Translations under genes and position numbers: made by a program
Origin: SIG78 sp045585955
GTDB lineage: Bacteria; Verrucomicrobiota; Lentisphaeria; Victivallales; Victivallaceae
Direction: 5' to 3'
Assembly: GCA_045585955.1 (NCBI GenBank)
Contig: JAZMZK010000032.1
Location: 1 to 37,430 of the forward strand
DNA: 37,430 nt
Shown here: piece after piece, positions 24,299 through 32,062 of the stretch
Position numbering within the stretch: position 1 is the first letter of the stretch
How the letters are laid out: every line of letters starts with the position of its first letter
The notes under the pieces: generated by a model
What the model was told of the DNA's origin: nothing
Database searches by the model: none
The model's input: the letters and a program-made list of their open reading frames with translations, nothing else

Positions 24299-24324
24299 CA
24301 AGCCGGGGATGAAGCCCCGGCTTG
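24299..24324. terminator. GC-rich 10-bp hairpin between the DUF4838 and GH130 genes
   Basis: CAAGCCGGGG and CCCCGGCTTG pair perfectly around ATGAAG in the 79-base gap, the widest within operon B. No T run follows on the minus strand. It may cause partial termination or stabilise the upstream mRNA, so that enzymes for the cell interior are made at a different level from the exported ones. Confidence 0.5.
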
Positions 24325-24333
24325 ACGTATCTC

Positions 24334-26733
24334 TTATTTTTCAAACTGAACGGTGCCGAGATTTTTCGGATCCATCCATACTCCGGACATCGCCAGCGGC
24401 GAACCCGTGGAGTATTCTGCCGGTTTTCCAGTTACATGGCGGTCGCGTATCATATTGAAACGCAATTCTCCGCCGTTGGGCAGAATTACATTCATAGGGA
24501 CTGCTGCCTGGACTTCCCAGCTTGTTTTATTGCGGATAACTTTTATTTCGCAACCGGGCATCTGCTGCCAGAAGCTTACGCCTTTGCAGACTTTACGGCT
24601 GCTCCAGTTGCCGCGGTCATTGACCAGGATCTGCCAGATGGTTTCGTTTTTCATATCCACAAAAAAGAGTTCTATGCAGTTATCTTTCCAAATGCTCTGG
24701 CTGCCGTTTTTCTGACCGGCTTTAACAATTGTTTTATTCATCAAAGGTTCCTGCATTTCAGCTCGGACAAACATTTTTTTGCCGTCAGCAAGCAGTTTGA
24801 AAGAGCCGGCTGCTTCGAGTTTATCCCAGAACAGGACTGCCGGAATCAGATTATTTTCCGGAGCTTTTGCCCATTGTTCTGCGGTAGGAAACTTGTCAGA
24901 TGCCGGAATCTGCGGAACGCTGATAATAAGTTTTTTACGCATTTCCTCTTTGCCCATGGCGATCTGACGCTGCGAAGAAATCGTTTCAAAAATATATTTT
25001 TTCAGCAGCATGACCTGTTTGGCATACTTGGTGTTGACAGTTTTTTTCTCCATGGAGCTTACGAGTTTTTCCAACTTGGCAACTTCTTCGGCAGTATATG
25101 CCAGAGTCCACAGCTTTTTCTGCATGGCTTTGTCACCATATTTCCACGGAGTTACAGAACTGGACTTTTTAGTTGCCGGTACGGTACGGTGCCAGAATAC
25201 GCCGAACAGTTCTTCGAGTTTGGCATAAAAAGCTCTGGCTTCCTTGTGGGCGGGGCCGTAGGTTATGCGGCAAAACTCATCAATTTCTTTATCCACATCA
25301 ATATCGGGATTTTTCATCAGCCGGTGGAATATATACATATCCAGCAGTTTACGCGTAAAGGTCGAAGCATGGGTTTCCATATACATACCTGCGATGAAGT
25401 CTTTCATTTCGGAAACATATTTTTTGATCAAATGCGGATATGTTTCCACAATGTGCGGCATGGAATCCATGTGCATTACGCAGTGATATGTCCACAGCGG
25501 AACATTGTTGCCGGTCACACCCTTCCAGACTTTTACAGTTGCTTTGTCGTTTTTGAAATCATTGCCTTGCAGCAGAGATTTAGGTCCGCTCACACAAAGC
25601 CGCACCCGGATATTGGAGGGCAGTTTCTGCTGCGGCACCAGCCGTTTGGGCGGATAACGCAAAGTGCTGATGTATTTGCCGGGGTACTTTTGCTCCACAA
25701 ATTTGGCTACTTCAATAATTACGCTCCAAATAAGCTCTGTATCATCTGCACAGGGATTTTTCTTACGGAAATCCTGACAGCTTTCGCAGTAGCATTTGCC
25801 ATCGTTCACACCGTCATTATCCATGGGGTCGATCATAAATTCATCTGCACAGATAAAGGGATAAGGCCAGCCGTTGATCACGCCGCCGCCCAAAACCCGG
25901 TTGAGTCCGGCAGCTTGGGGGCGTTTGCCGCTGAAAAAGGCATCTGCTGCATCGAGCCACAACTTGCGTACATCCGGATTGGTCCAGCAGGAATAATTGC
26001 GGTTGCGTTTACCATTCTTTGTGAGCTGAAGCCGTTTGGGGTCAGATTGCCACTTTTTATCGCGGAACAACCCCAATCCGCGTTCCGAGTGCGAACCATG
26101 CACCACATGGCGGGGAGATTCGCCAATACGCATAAACCACATCATGGCATCTTTATTGCTTTTGAAATATTGAGTCCCGTCGGGGTGAATGCCTGGTTCG
26201 CTGTAAGCAAAACTGCCGACATGCCGGTCGCTGAAATAGGGCTTGAATTTTATATTCATATCTCTGACGACCAGTGTTTTACATTCCGGAATATGTTCAA
26301 ATGCCGGAGTGGGCCATCTGACACCGAGCTGTTCAAGGAAGTGATATACCCCCATTAAGGTGCCTTTTTCGCTGGTGTAATAGTAGTACATGAATATATC
26401 GACTTTTCCGGCGGTATCGTGTCCATAGATTTCAATATCGTTGCCATTGGTTCTGATAATGAATTCTTCCTTATCCAAACCTTCCGGATTGCCGAAACCG
26501 AGCTTGAAATTTACCTTGTGATCGCTGACAGTACCATATTTGAATTCTGCTCCGGTGATCTTCTTGAGATAATCAGTCAATTCCTGTGCCGCCATTTTTA
26601 CAATGGGTTTGGCGTTTTCCGGGATCAATATCCCGGCACAGGCTTTGCCGTTTTCGGCAATTTTAAGCTCTGCACTGGCAACTGTAAATGCGGCAAACAG
26701 AGCCGCCGCAAGCAATAAAAACTTATTTTTCAC
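24334..26733 (-). CDS. Secreted DUF4838-domain protein with CBM9-like C-terminus, operon B
   Basis: This 799-residue exported protein starts with a signal peptide (MKNKFLLLAAALFAAFTVASA). A GH67-N-like domain (MAAQELTDYLKKITGAEF, then YHFLEQLGVRWPTP) covers about residues 25-155. DUF4838 spans about 190-500, with ICADEFMIDPMDND and the CYCESC cluster. The last ~180 residues (KLLADGKKMFVRAEM, DNCIELFFVD, YSTGSPL) resemble CBM9-type carbohydrate-binding modules. It begins with GTG inside the 3' end of the TPR gene (11-base overlap), so expression is coupled to that protein. Its function is presumed glycan hydrolysis or binding outside the cytoplasm. It differs from the operon A DUF4838 protein in having the C-terminal module. 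Confidence 0.85.
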   Translation of the reverse strand: MKNKFLLLAAALFAAFTVASAELKIAENGKACAGILIPENAKPIVKMAAQELTDYLKKITGAEFKYGTVSDHKVNFKLGFGNPEGLDKEEFIIRTNGNDIEIYGHDTAGKVDIFMYYYYTSEKGTLMGVYHFLEQLGVRWPTPAFEHIPECKTLVVRDMNIKFKPYFSDRHVGSFAYSEPGIHPDGTQYFKSNKDAMMWFMRIGESPRHVVHGSHSERGLGLFRDKKWQSDPKRLQLTKNGKRNRNYSCWTNPDVRKLWLDAADAFFSGKRPQAAGLNRVLGGGVINGWPYPFICADEFMIDPMDNDGVNDGKCYCESCQDFRKKNPCADDTELIWSVIIEVAKFVEQKYPGKYISTLRYPPKRLVPQQKLPSNIRVRLCVSGPKSLLQGNDFKNDKATVKVWKGVTGNNVPLWTYHCVMHMDSMPHIVETYPHLIKKYVSEMKDFIAGMYMETHASTFTRKLLDMYIFHRLMKNPDIDVDKEIDEFCRITYGPAHKEARAFYAKLEELFGVFWHRTVPATKKSSSVTPWKYGDKAMQKKLWTLAYTAEEVAKLEKLVSSMEKKTVNTKYAKQVMLLKKYIFETISSQRQIAMGKEEMRKKLIISVPQIPASDKFPTAEQWAKAPENNLIPAVLFWDKLEAAGSFKLLADGKKMFVRAEMQEPLMNKTIVKAGQKNGSQSIWKDNCIELFFVDMKNETIWQILVNDRGNWSSRKVCKGVSFWQQMPGCEIKVIRNKTSWEVQAAVPMNVILPNGGELRFNMIRDRHVTGKPAEYSTGSPLAMSGVWMDPKNLGTVQFEK

Positions 26734-27403
26734 TGGAAAGTTCCTTGATTTTCTGTTCGATTTTATCAGTCTTTTTATTCATTTTTTTAGTATGGATAAG
26801 TGCCTGCTGATAGTTTTTCAACGCTTCTTCTTTTTTGCCCAGCTGGAGATACGCATTGGCAATCATGGGATAGAGCTGATACAGCATGTAACTGGATTTC
26901 TGCAATTTGGTCAGAGGTTCCAGCAAAGTTATGACCGTTGCATAATCTTTTTTATGATAAGAGTGGATCATGGCAGCATAATGAGCGATTTTGCCGTAGA
27001 GGATACTTGACTTGGAAGCTCCATCCATTGCCAGAGCCATATTGAGTTTATCCAATGCATACTCGTATTTTACTTTATCCCACATAAAAGGCGTGGCTTG
27101 CAGCCAGAGCATATGCTGCCGCATTGCATTGTTATACAGATCTTTACGCAGTTCGGTTTCAAGAAGCTCGGTCATTTCCTGTATTTTTTTCATATCCCGC
27201 AGAAATTCGGCATGTTTCATAACATTGCTGTATTTCTGCTTGCTGTCGGCAGCAGCATTGTAGGCTTGAGTGTATTTGGCGGTTGCCGCGGCAATATCTT
27301 TGGCTTTTGCCGCTTCGTTGGCTTCCTTCATAAAGGTTGCGTAATCATTGGCGAATGCCGCCGACATAATCGAAAGAGCAGTAAGAAACAGAATCTTTTT
27401 CAT
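26723..27403 (-). CDS. Secreted TPR-repeat protein
   Basis: This protein of 226 residues has a signal peptide (MKKILFLTALSIMSAAFA, cleavage near residue 18) and an all-helical body with tetratricopeptide-like units, clearest in MIANAYLQLGKKEEALKNYQQAL near residue 190 and ATAKYTQAYNAA near residue 40. TPR proteins mostly hold other proteins together. Its stop overlaps the GTG start of the DUF4838 gene, so a physical partnership with that enzyme outside the cytoplasm is a fair inference. GGAG nine bases before the ATG at 27403 favours this start over one five codons earlier. It lacks Cys and any catalytic motif. Confidence 0.8.
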   Translation of the reverse strand: MKKILFLTALSIMSAAFANDYATFMKEANEAAKAKDIAAATAKYTQAYNAAADSKQKYSNVMKHAEFLRDMKKIQEMTELLETELRKDLYNNAMRQHMLWLQATPFMWDKVKYEYALDKLNMALAMDGASKSSILYGKIAHYAAMIHSYHKKDYATVITLLEPLTKLQKSSYMLYQLYPMIANAYLQLGKKEEALKNYQQALIHTKKMNKKTDKIEQKIKELSSEK

Positions 27404-27446
27404 AGTTGTATACTCCATGTTTTATAAAATTATTTTTGATTATTGA

Positions 27447-28178
27447 TCAATGATACTGTTTACCATCCATAACAAATGATTCGCCGTTGATATAAAAATA
27501 TTTATTGAAATCAGCATGACCGCGCTGACTGGCTTTGATCCGCATCATTTCTGCCGATCCGTCGCCGTGTGCTACTGAGGTACCTTCACCATGAGTTTCT
27601 AACGCAATAAACGTGTTTTTGCTTGAAACCCATGAAAAGTTTGACTGCACATTTTCGCCGCGTTCACCTACGGTAATATAATCGGAGGGATTGACCATTT
27701 GTCCCAAGGTGCGGCTTCTTGCCCAATTATCGCTGCTTTTGTAGCCGCTGTCGATATTTGCCCGGTACGCCCAGGTAAATGCAAACCATTTGCCGGGAGT
27801 GTCGTTGCCGCCGGTTAATTTAACATCCACTTTACATTTGAAAGTACTTTCCACGATCTGCTCAAAAGCACTGGGGCAGACCATAACTTGCGGTGCCCGG
27901 CACGGATAATCATACCCCAGATAATCACTGCGCAGATGATGTACCAGAGTGTAGGTGCCCGCTCCGCTTCCGGCGGTAAGCAGCATATACTCTTTATTAT
28001 CATTGGCATAAGATATATATCCCAGCGATATTTGTTTCATATTGCTTAAACATGTAGCTGCTCTTGCACGCTCCCGTGCTGCAGAGAGTGCCGGCAGGAG
28101 CATTGCCGCCAATATGGCGATGATGGCGATTACGACCAGAAGTTCGATCAGCGTGAATTTTTTTGTTGACTTTTTCAT
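27447..28178 (-). CDS. Prepilin-like H-X9-DG protein (DUF1559-like), operon B
   Basis: This 243-residue protein begins MKKSTKK then FTLIELLVVIAIIAILAAMLLPA, with SAARERARAATCLSNMKQ after the helix, just as in the two operon A copies. The C-terminal motif is an exact H-X9-DG (THGEGTSVAHGDGSAEM). The residue before the predicted cleavage point is Lys, as in operon A copy 2. The globular part has hydrophobic and aromatic strands with few charges. It is preceded by AAAGGGG and lies between the GH29 gene and the TPR gene. Co-occurrence of this family with glycan-degrading operons on both strands suggests a glycan-related surface role, though its function is unknown. Confidence 0.85.
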   Translation of the reverse strand: MKKSTKKFTLIELLVVIAIIAILAAMLLPALSAARERARAATCLSNMKQISLGYISYANDNKEYMLLTAGSGAGTYTLVHHLRSDYLGYDYPCRAPQVMVCPSAFEQIVESTFKCKVDVKLTGGNDTPGKWFAFTWAYRANIDSGYKSSDNWARSRTLGQMVNPSDYITVGERGENVQSNFSWVSSKNTFIALETHGEGTSVAHGDGSAEMMRIKASQRGHADFNKYFYINGESFVMDGKQYH

Positions 28179-28200
28179 AATAAATCCCCTTTCATTATGT

Positions 28201-29469
28201 TTATTTAAGAATCAACTCAATTACAGGCACAGTGGTATCGGGAGCTACCGGCGGCAGCTCCAGGATCATGGTATCAGCCGGAACACACGGTTCCATATTG
28301 CCGTGTGCTGCCGGGGGCGGCATCATCTTTATTTCGCTGTGGTCGTTCAGGAACCGGGCAAACTTTACTTTGCCATGCAAACCGGGCAGGAAAATAAACT
28401 TTACCGGATAACTGAAAATGTGCAAATACAACCGGTTCTTTTCCGGATTGTATGTGTACATACAGTTTTCCGGTTCTTTATATTCCGACGGAGCTATGGT
28501 GCAGTTGTAGATAGCATCGGAGTGGTCATCCATCCACTCGGCAATGCTTTCAAGAGCTTTGACTGCCCGTTTATCAAATCTGCCCCGGGGATCGGGACCT
28601 ACATTCAAGAGGAGATTGCCGCCGCGTGCAACATGACCGACGAGCATGGTAATAAGCTGGTGCGGAGTCTTCCAGGTGGATTCATCTCTGGCATATCCCC
28701 ACAAGCCGGAAAAGGTCTGACAGCCTTCCCACGGCAGCAGATTGCCCGCCGGATCACGCATCCCATCGCGCGGCACATACTGTTCGGGGCTGATAAAATC
28801 GCCGGAACCGGGCAACCCCAGCCGATCATCGATCAGAATATCGGGGGCAAGTTTACGCACATGTGCCAAAAGCTCTTCAGCTTCCCATTCTTCCGGATAT
28901 TTACCGCCGGGTATGTCGTAAGTGTAATCAAACCACATAACATCGATCTGACCGTATTCTGTCAAAAGTTCCGTTACCTGATTACGCATATATTCGCAGT
29001 ATTTGTGCTGATTGCGTGTTTTGTTGAGTTCCGCCCAGTCGTGGTCGCGCAGCGGGTGGTTATGGTCGATGGTAAACTGGTCGTGGTGCCAGTCCAACAG
29101 CGAATAATAAAGCCCGGTGCGGATACCTTCGGCACGGAATGCGTCAAGAATATCACGCATGTAATCATATTTTACCTTGTAATCGGTATATTTACTGTCC
29201 CACATACAGAAGCCGTCATGGTGTTTGGCAGTAAACACCACATACTTCATGCCGGCGGCTTTGGCAAGTTTTGCCCACTTCGCTGGCTCAAAACGGTCGG
29301 GCTCAAAGTTTTCAACATAGCGTTCGGCATATTCTTCAGTCGGGATCTTTTCGATGGTCTGCATCCATTCGCCCCGTCCGGGGACGCTGTAAACTCCCCA
29401 ATGGATGAACATGCCGAACCGCTCTCGCTGCCACCAGGAGCGGTCGCCGTGCGGGTATTCTTTTGTCAT
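28201..29469 (-). CDS. Alpha-L-fucosidase, GH29 (operon B)
   Basis: This GH29 enzyme of 422 residues removes terminal alpha-L-fucose. The motifs are FGMFIHWGVY (residues 18-27), AKHHDGFCMW (81-90) and VMWFDYT, where D181 is the predicted nucleophile. A NPEKNRLYLHIFSYP stretch near residue 340 belongs to the C-terminal beta-sandwich. No signal peptide is visible, so it is probably cytoplasmic, like the operon A paralogue. A strong AAGGAGGTG ribosome binding site five bases before the ATG suggests high expression. Differences from the operon A enzyme around residues 35-60 and 125-190 point to different linkage preference. The acid/base residue cannot be assigned by eye. Confidence 0.93.
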   Translation of the reverse strand: MTKEYPHGDRSWWQRERFGMFIHWGVYSVPGRGEWMQTIEKIPTEEYAERYVENFEPDRFEPAKWAKLAKAAGMKYVVFTAKHHDGFCMWDSKYTDYKVKYDYMRDILDAFRAEGIRTGLYYSLLDWHHDQFTIDHNHPLRDHDWAELNKTRNQHKYCEYMRNQVTELLTEYGQIDVMWFDYTYDIPGGKYPEEWEAEELLAHVRKLAPDILIDDRLGLPGSGDFISPEQYVPRDGMRDPAGNLLPWEGCQTFSGLWGYARDESTWKTPHQLITMLVGHVARGGNLLLNVGPDPRGRFDKRAVKALESIAEWMDDHSDAIYNCTIAPSEYKEPENCMYTYNPEKNRLYLHIFSYPVKFIFLPGLHGKVKFARFLNDHSEIKMMPPPAAHGNMEPCVPADTMILELPPVAPDTTVPVIELILK

Positions 29470-29498
29470 AAAAACACCTCCTTTTTTGTTTTATAAAA

Positions 29499-30455
29499 TC
29501 ACTTTGCTTGTTTGTAATTTCTGATTGCTTCGGCGGCACATTTTTTCAAAAATGCTGCATCTTCAGCTTTTATACTTTCGGGGACAAATGCAACTTTTTC
29601 CGCATTTTCATTAAAGAGGAAACTGTACCAGCACACTGCTTGCATATATTCGCCATGATCGTTCAAATGCACATAGTCAAAGTGTATATAGCGATAGAGT
29701 TTTCCATCTTTCCGGCCGCTCCGCCATTCCGGATACCCCACTACTTCACCGGCAAAAGATGGCAGTTCCGGCTCTTTATAAACTTTTCCGGAATCGGGTG
29801 ATTTATATTTTTTCGGAGTGTTTTCCCGGAAAAATTCCACCGCATCGCCCATGGGTATGACCCGCAAATTATGTTTTTTCGAGGAAGTTTTATAAGCGTT
29901 GCGGAGGCGGGTATACATATCTTTCTGACTGATTTTCCATCTGGCAAACGAGCGGGATTGGGCGTGATATGACCAGGTTTGCTGAATAACGATTTCAGCA
30001 TTTTTCTGGTGTTTTCTGATATATTTGATAATTTCAGTGGTATACGGCTCGTAAGTGGCATGATCCACACTTGCCACGCTCCGCTGCTGGATAGTGATTA
30101 TATCGTACTGATTGCCTTTGAGCAACTCATTGACATTGCCGGAAAAATCCGTACTTTTCCTGGTGCCGACGGGATTTTCCTGCGACTTCCACACACTCAT
30201 CTTGTAAGGTTTGAAATCCGGATCTTTTTCGGCTTTTACAATATTTTCGTAATGCTGCTGTAAGGCACAGTCGCCGATATAGGCACTGGTCAGCACTAAT
30301 TTGTGCGTTTTTTCTTCATTGACCAACTGCGGCAGATAGCTGTAAACGCTCCGCGAAAAACTGTTGCCGATCATCAAAACTTTCAACTCTTTGCCCGGCA
30401 GAACCAATGCAGTTGTCATCAGTAAAATCGTTGTCATACCGCGTAAAAACATCAT
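29499..30455 (-). CDS. Secreted DUF4886/SGNH-type hydrolase-like protein
   Basis: This 318-residue protein has a short hydrophobic N-terminus (residues ~7-20, a probable signal peptide) followed by LKVLMIGNSFSRS. Ser32 in GNS is the SGNH block I nucleophile. The C-terminal block has FDYVHLNDHGEY, giving the Asp-X2-His of the catalytic dyad, and ITIQQRS may supply the oxyanion Gln. The arrangement matches DUF4886, an SGNH-like family in glycan loci that is presumed to de-esterify carbohydrates. Its start overlaps the stop of the ceramidase-like gene as ATGA, so the two are translationally coupled. The alternative start MTTILL lies six codons in. The exact ester removed is unknown. Confidence 0.8.
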   Translation of the reverse strand: MMFLRGMTTILLMTTALVLPGKELKVLMIGNSFSRSVYSYLPQLVNEEKTHKLVLTSAYIGDCALQQHYENIVKAEKDPDFKPYKMSVWKSQENPVGTRKSTDFSGNVNELLKGNQYDIITIQQRSVASVDHATYEPYTTEIIKYIRKHQKNAEIVIQQTWSYHAQSRSFARWKISQKDMYTRLRNAYKTSSKKHNLRVIPMGDAVEFFRENTPKKYKSPDSGKVYKEPELPSFAGEVVGYPEWRSGRKDGKLYRYIHFDYVHLNDHGEYMQAVCWYSFLFNENAEKVAFVPESIKAEDAAFLKKCAAEAIRNYKQAK

Positions 30456-32044
30456 TCAAACATCCTGTTTATTTCTTTGACAGATTCTTTAACGATCGTA
30501 TCGCCGGCTTCGGGCGTAACAATACAGCTCTGGGGCGTATTGCCGTAACCGGTGGTGCCGGAGCGGCGGCTGGGGAGATAAGTGCCGCTCTCTGCCGAAG
30601 CCAGCTGCACGAGAAAGGTCTGATCAGCTTTGCTTGCCCCTTTGATCCGGTCGCCGTAATCCAGATAAAGCTCAAAAGTGTTGGTGGCAAAAGCCACTCC
30701 GCCCATGCGTATTACATGCAGTTCCCGGAAAACTTCTTTTGCCTGGGTATTGTAGCGGTTGACCACACCTTTGTTGCGGTTAAGTGCCACATTATATTCT
30801 TTGCTGTTGTTTTTTGCCATTTCGCTTTCGATCTTTTTGACATTGGCAAGGGCTTCTGCGTATTCAGATTCAGTGATCAATCGCGGCTGCAATGCCAGAT
30901 CGCGGACGGTGTGTTTTACCACCGGAGCGGCATCGGCAGTTGGTTCGATAACTTTCAATACTTCAGTAAGCGAAGTCATAATGCGGCGGGATATTTCCTG
31001 GCAGCGCGCTTCGTTATATGCCTTATTGAATGCCCGCGAACTCCATGTCCAATCCGCCACCGGCTCTTTGAGCTGACTGCGCAACTGCATCATTCTGGCA
31101 TCGGCTTTGCGGTTCATTATCTTATGCGGAGATTGGTCACCGGCGGCAGAACATTGCGGCAGAATCACCACATCGTTTCCGTAAAGTTTTGCAACACCTT
31201 CCCGAACATAGTGCCAGTAGTCGCTGGAAATAAAGCTTTGAGCTTCATTTACCTGTGCCGGGCACGCTATATTGATAATCAACCCGGTAAGTTTGCCGTT
31301 GGGCAGATAAGTTGCCATGATGTTCAGCGAGTGGTCAACATGACCTTCGGCGTGACTGACATTTTCCAATGCTTCATCGGCATACATCACACCGCCTTCG
31401 CCGTTCAACACGATCCGGCGACATTCGCCGACAGCGGCTTCGCCCATGCCGTAAGCGATTTTTCCCGGTTGGCGGTTTTGCCAGGCTCTAATGGCACAAT
31501 CAGAGATTTTATCGACCAGAAAAAAGAAATAATCTTTCGAATCAACCAGATCCGGGTGCTTTTTACGCACTTCTTCTATATCAATACCGTTGATACCTCT
31601 GCCGATATTCAAAGGCGATTTATAGCTTTTGTGCCAATACTCTCTGGGGACAATATCACCGTAACGCGGTGCAGTGTGGGTGTGCGTGGCCGAACCAATG
31701 ATATTAAGCTGCGGTACGCCGGTGGCGGCGGAAACTTTTTCCCGCACCCGCTCCATCAAATGCGAGCGGAAAACAGTGTTGTCAAGCGAGATCATAATAA
31801 ATTTTTCATTGCCTGACTCAACTGCCATTGCCGAAGTCAGCAACGGGTCGTGTACTTCCAATGCCAATCGGTGAAACATCTGTCCGGCAAGAAAAGCCGG
31901 GCCCTGCGGCGTAATATCATTCTTTGCCCAGCCGATTTTTATTTGATCACCTTTATTCATAGCCGACTCCTCTGTTTTTATATTGATACACCCGCAAAGT
32001 GTAACAGCTGTAAGAACTGCAATAAATGATTTGATTTTTTTCAT
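30452..32044 (-). CDS. Neutral/alkaline ceramidase-like lipoprotein
   Basis: This protein of about 530 residues has a lipoprotein signal peptide with the lipobox LCGC (Cys at about residue 19). The body matches the neutral/alkaline non-lysosomal ceramidase N-terminal domain family, with IGWAKNDITP near residue 38, a HTHTAP metal-binding motif near 123 and AAGDQSPH, where canonical ceramidases have GDVSPN. The substituted serine loop suggests a substrate other than ceramide. Many such proteins occur in PVC and Bacteroidota glycan operons with no known activity. AAGG six bases before the second ATG (32044) favours it over the ATG at 32050. It is anchored outside the inner membrane or on the outer membrane. 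Confidence 0.82.
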   Translation of the reverse strand: MKKIKSFIAVLTAVTLCGCINIKTEESAMNKGDQIKIGWAKNDITPQGPAFLAGQMFHRLALEVHDPLLTSAMAVESGNEKFIMISLDNTVFRSHLMERVREKVSAATGVPQLNIIGSATHTHTAPRYGDIVPREYWHKSYKSPLNIGRGINGIDIEEVRKKHPDLVDSKDYFFFLVDKISDCAIRAWQNRQPGKIAYGMGEAAVGECRRIVLNGEGGVMYADEALENVSHAEGHVDHSLNIMATYLPNGKLTGLIINIACPAQVNEAQSFISSDYWHYVREGVAKLYGNDVVILPQCSAAGDQSPHKIMNRKADARMMQLRSQLKEPVADWTWSSRAFNKAYNEARCQEISRRIMTSLTEVLKVIEPTADAAPVVKHTVRDLALQPRLITESEYAEALANVKKIESEMAKNNSKEYNVALNRNKGVVNRYNTQAKEVFRELHVIRMGGVAFATNTFELYLDYGDRIKGASKADQTFLVQLASAESGTYLPSRRSGTTGYGNTPQSCIVTPEAGDTIVKESVKEINRMFE

Positions 32045-32062
32045 TTTCATCCTTTTACGCTT

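Noticed and set aside
24322..26358. A 678-residue open frame antisense to the operon B DUF4838 gene
   Set aside because: It has low-complexity Phe/His/Ile composition and no recognisable domain; the minus-strand gene has clear DUF4838 motifs and tight operon spacing.
28042..31816. Long plus-strand open frames opposite the GH29 and ceramidase-like genes
   Set aside because: They are shadows of well-supported minus-strand genes; the first even runs through the antisense of the pseudopilin helix.
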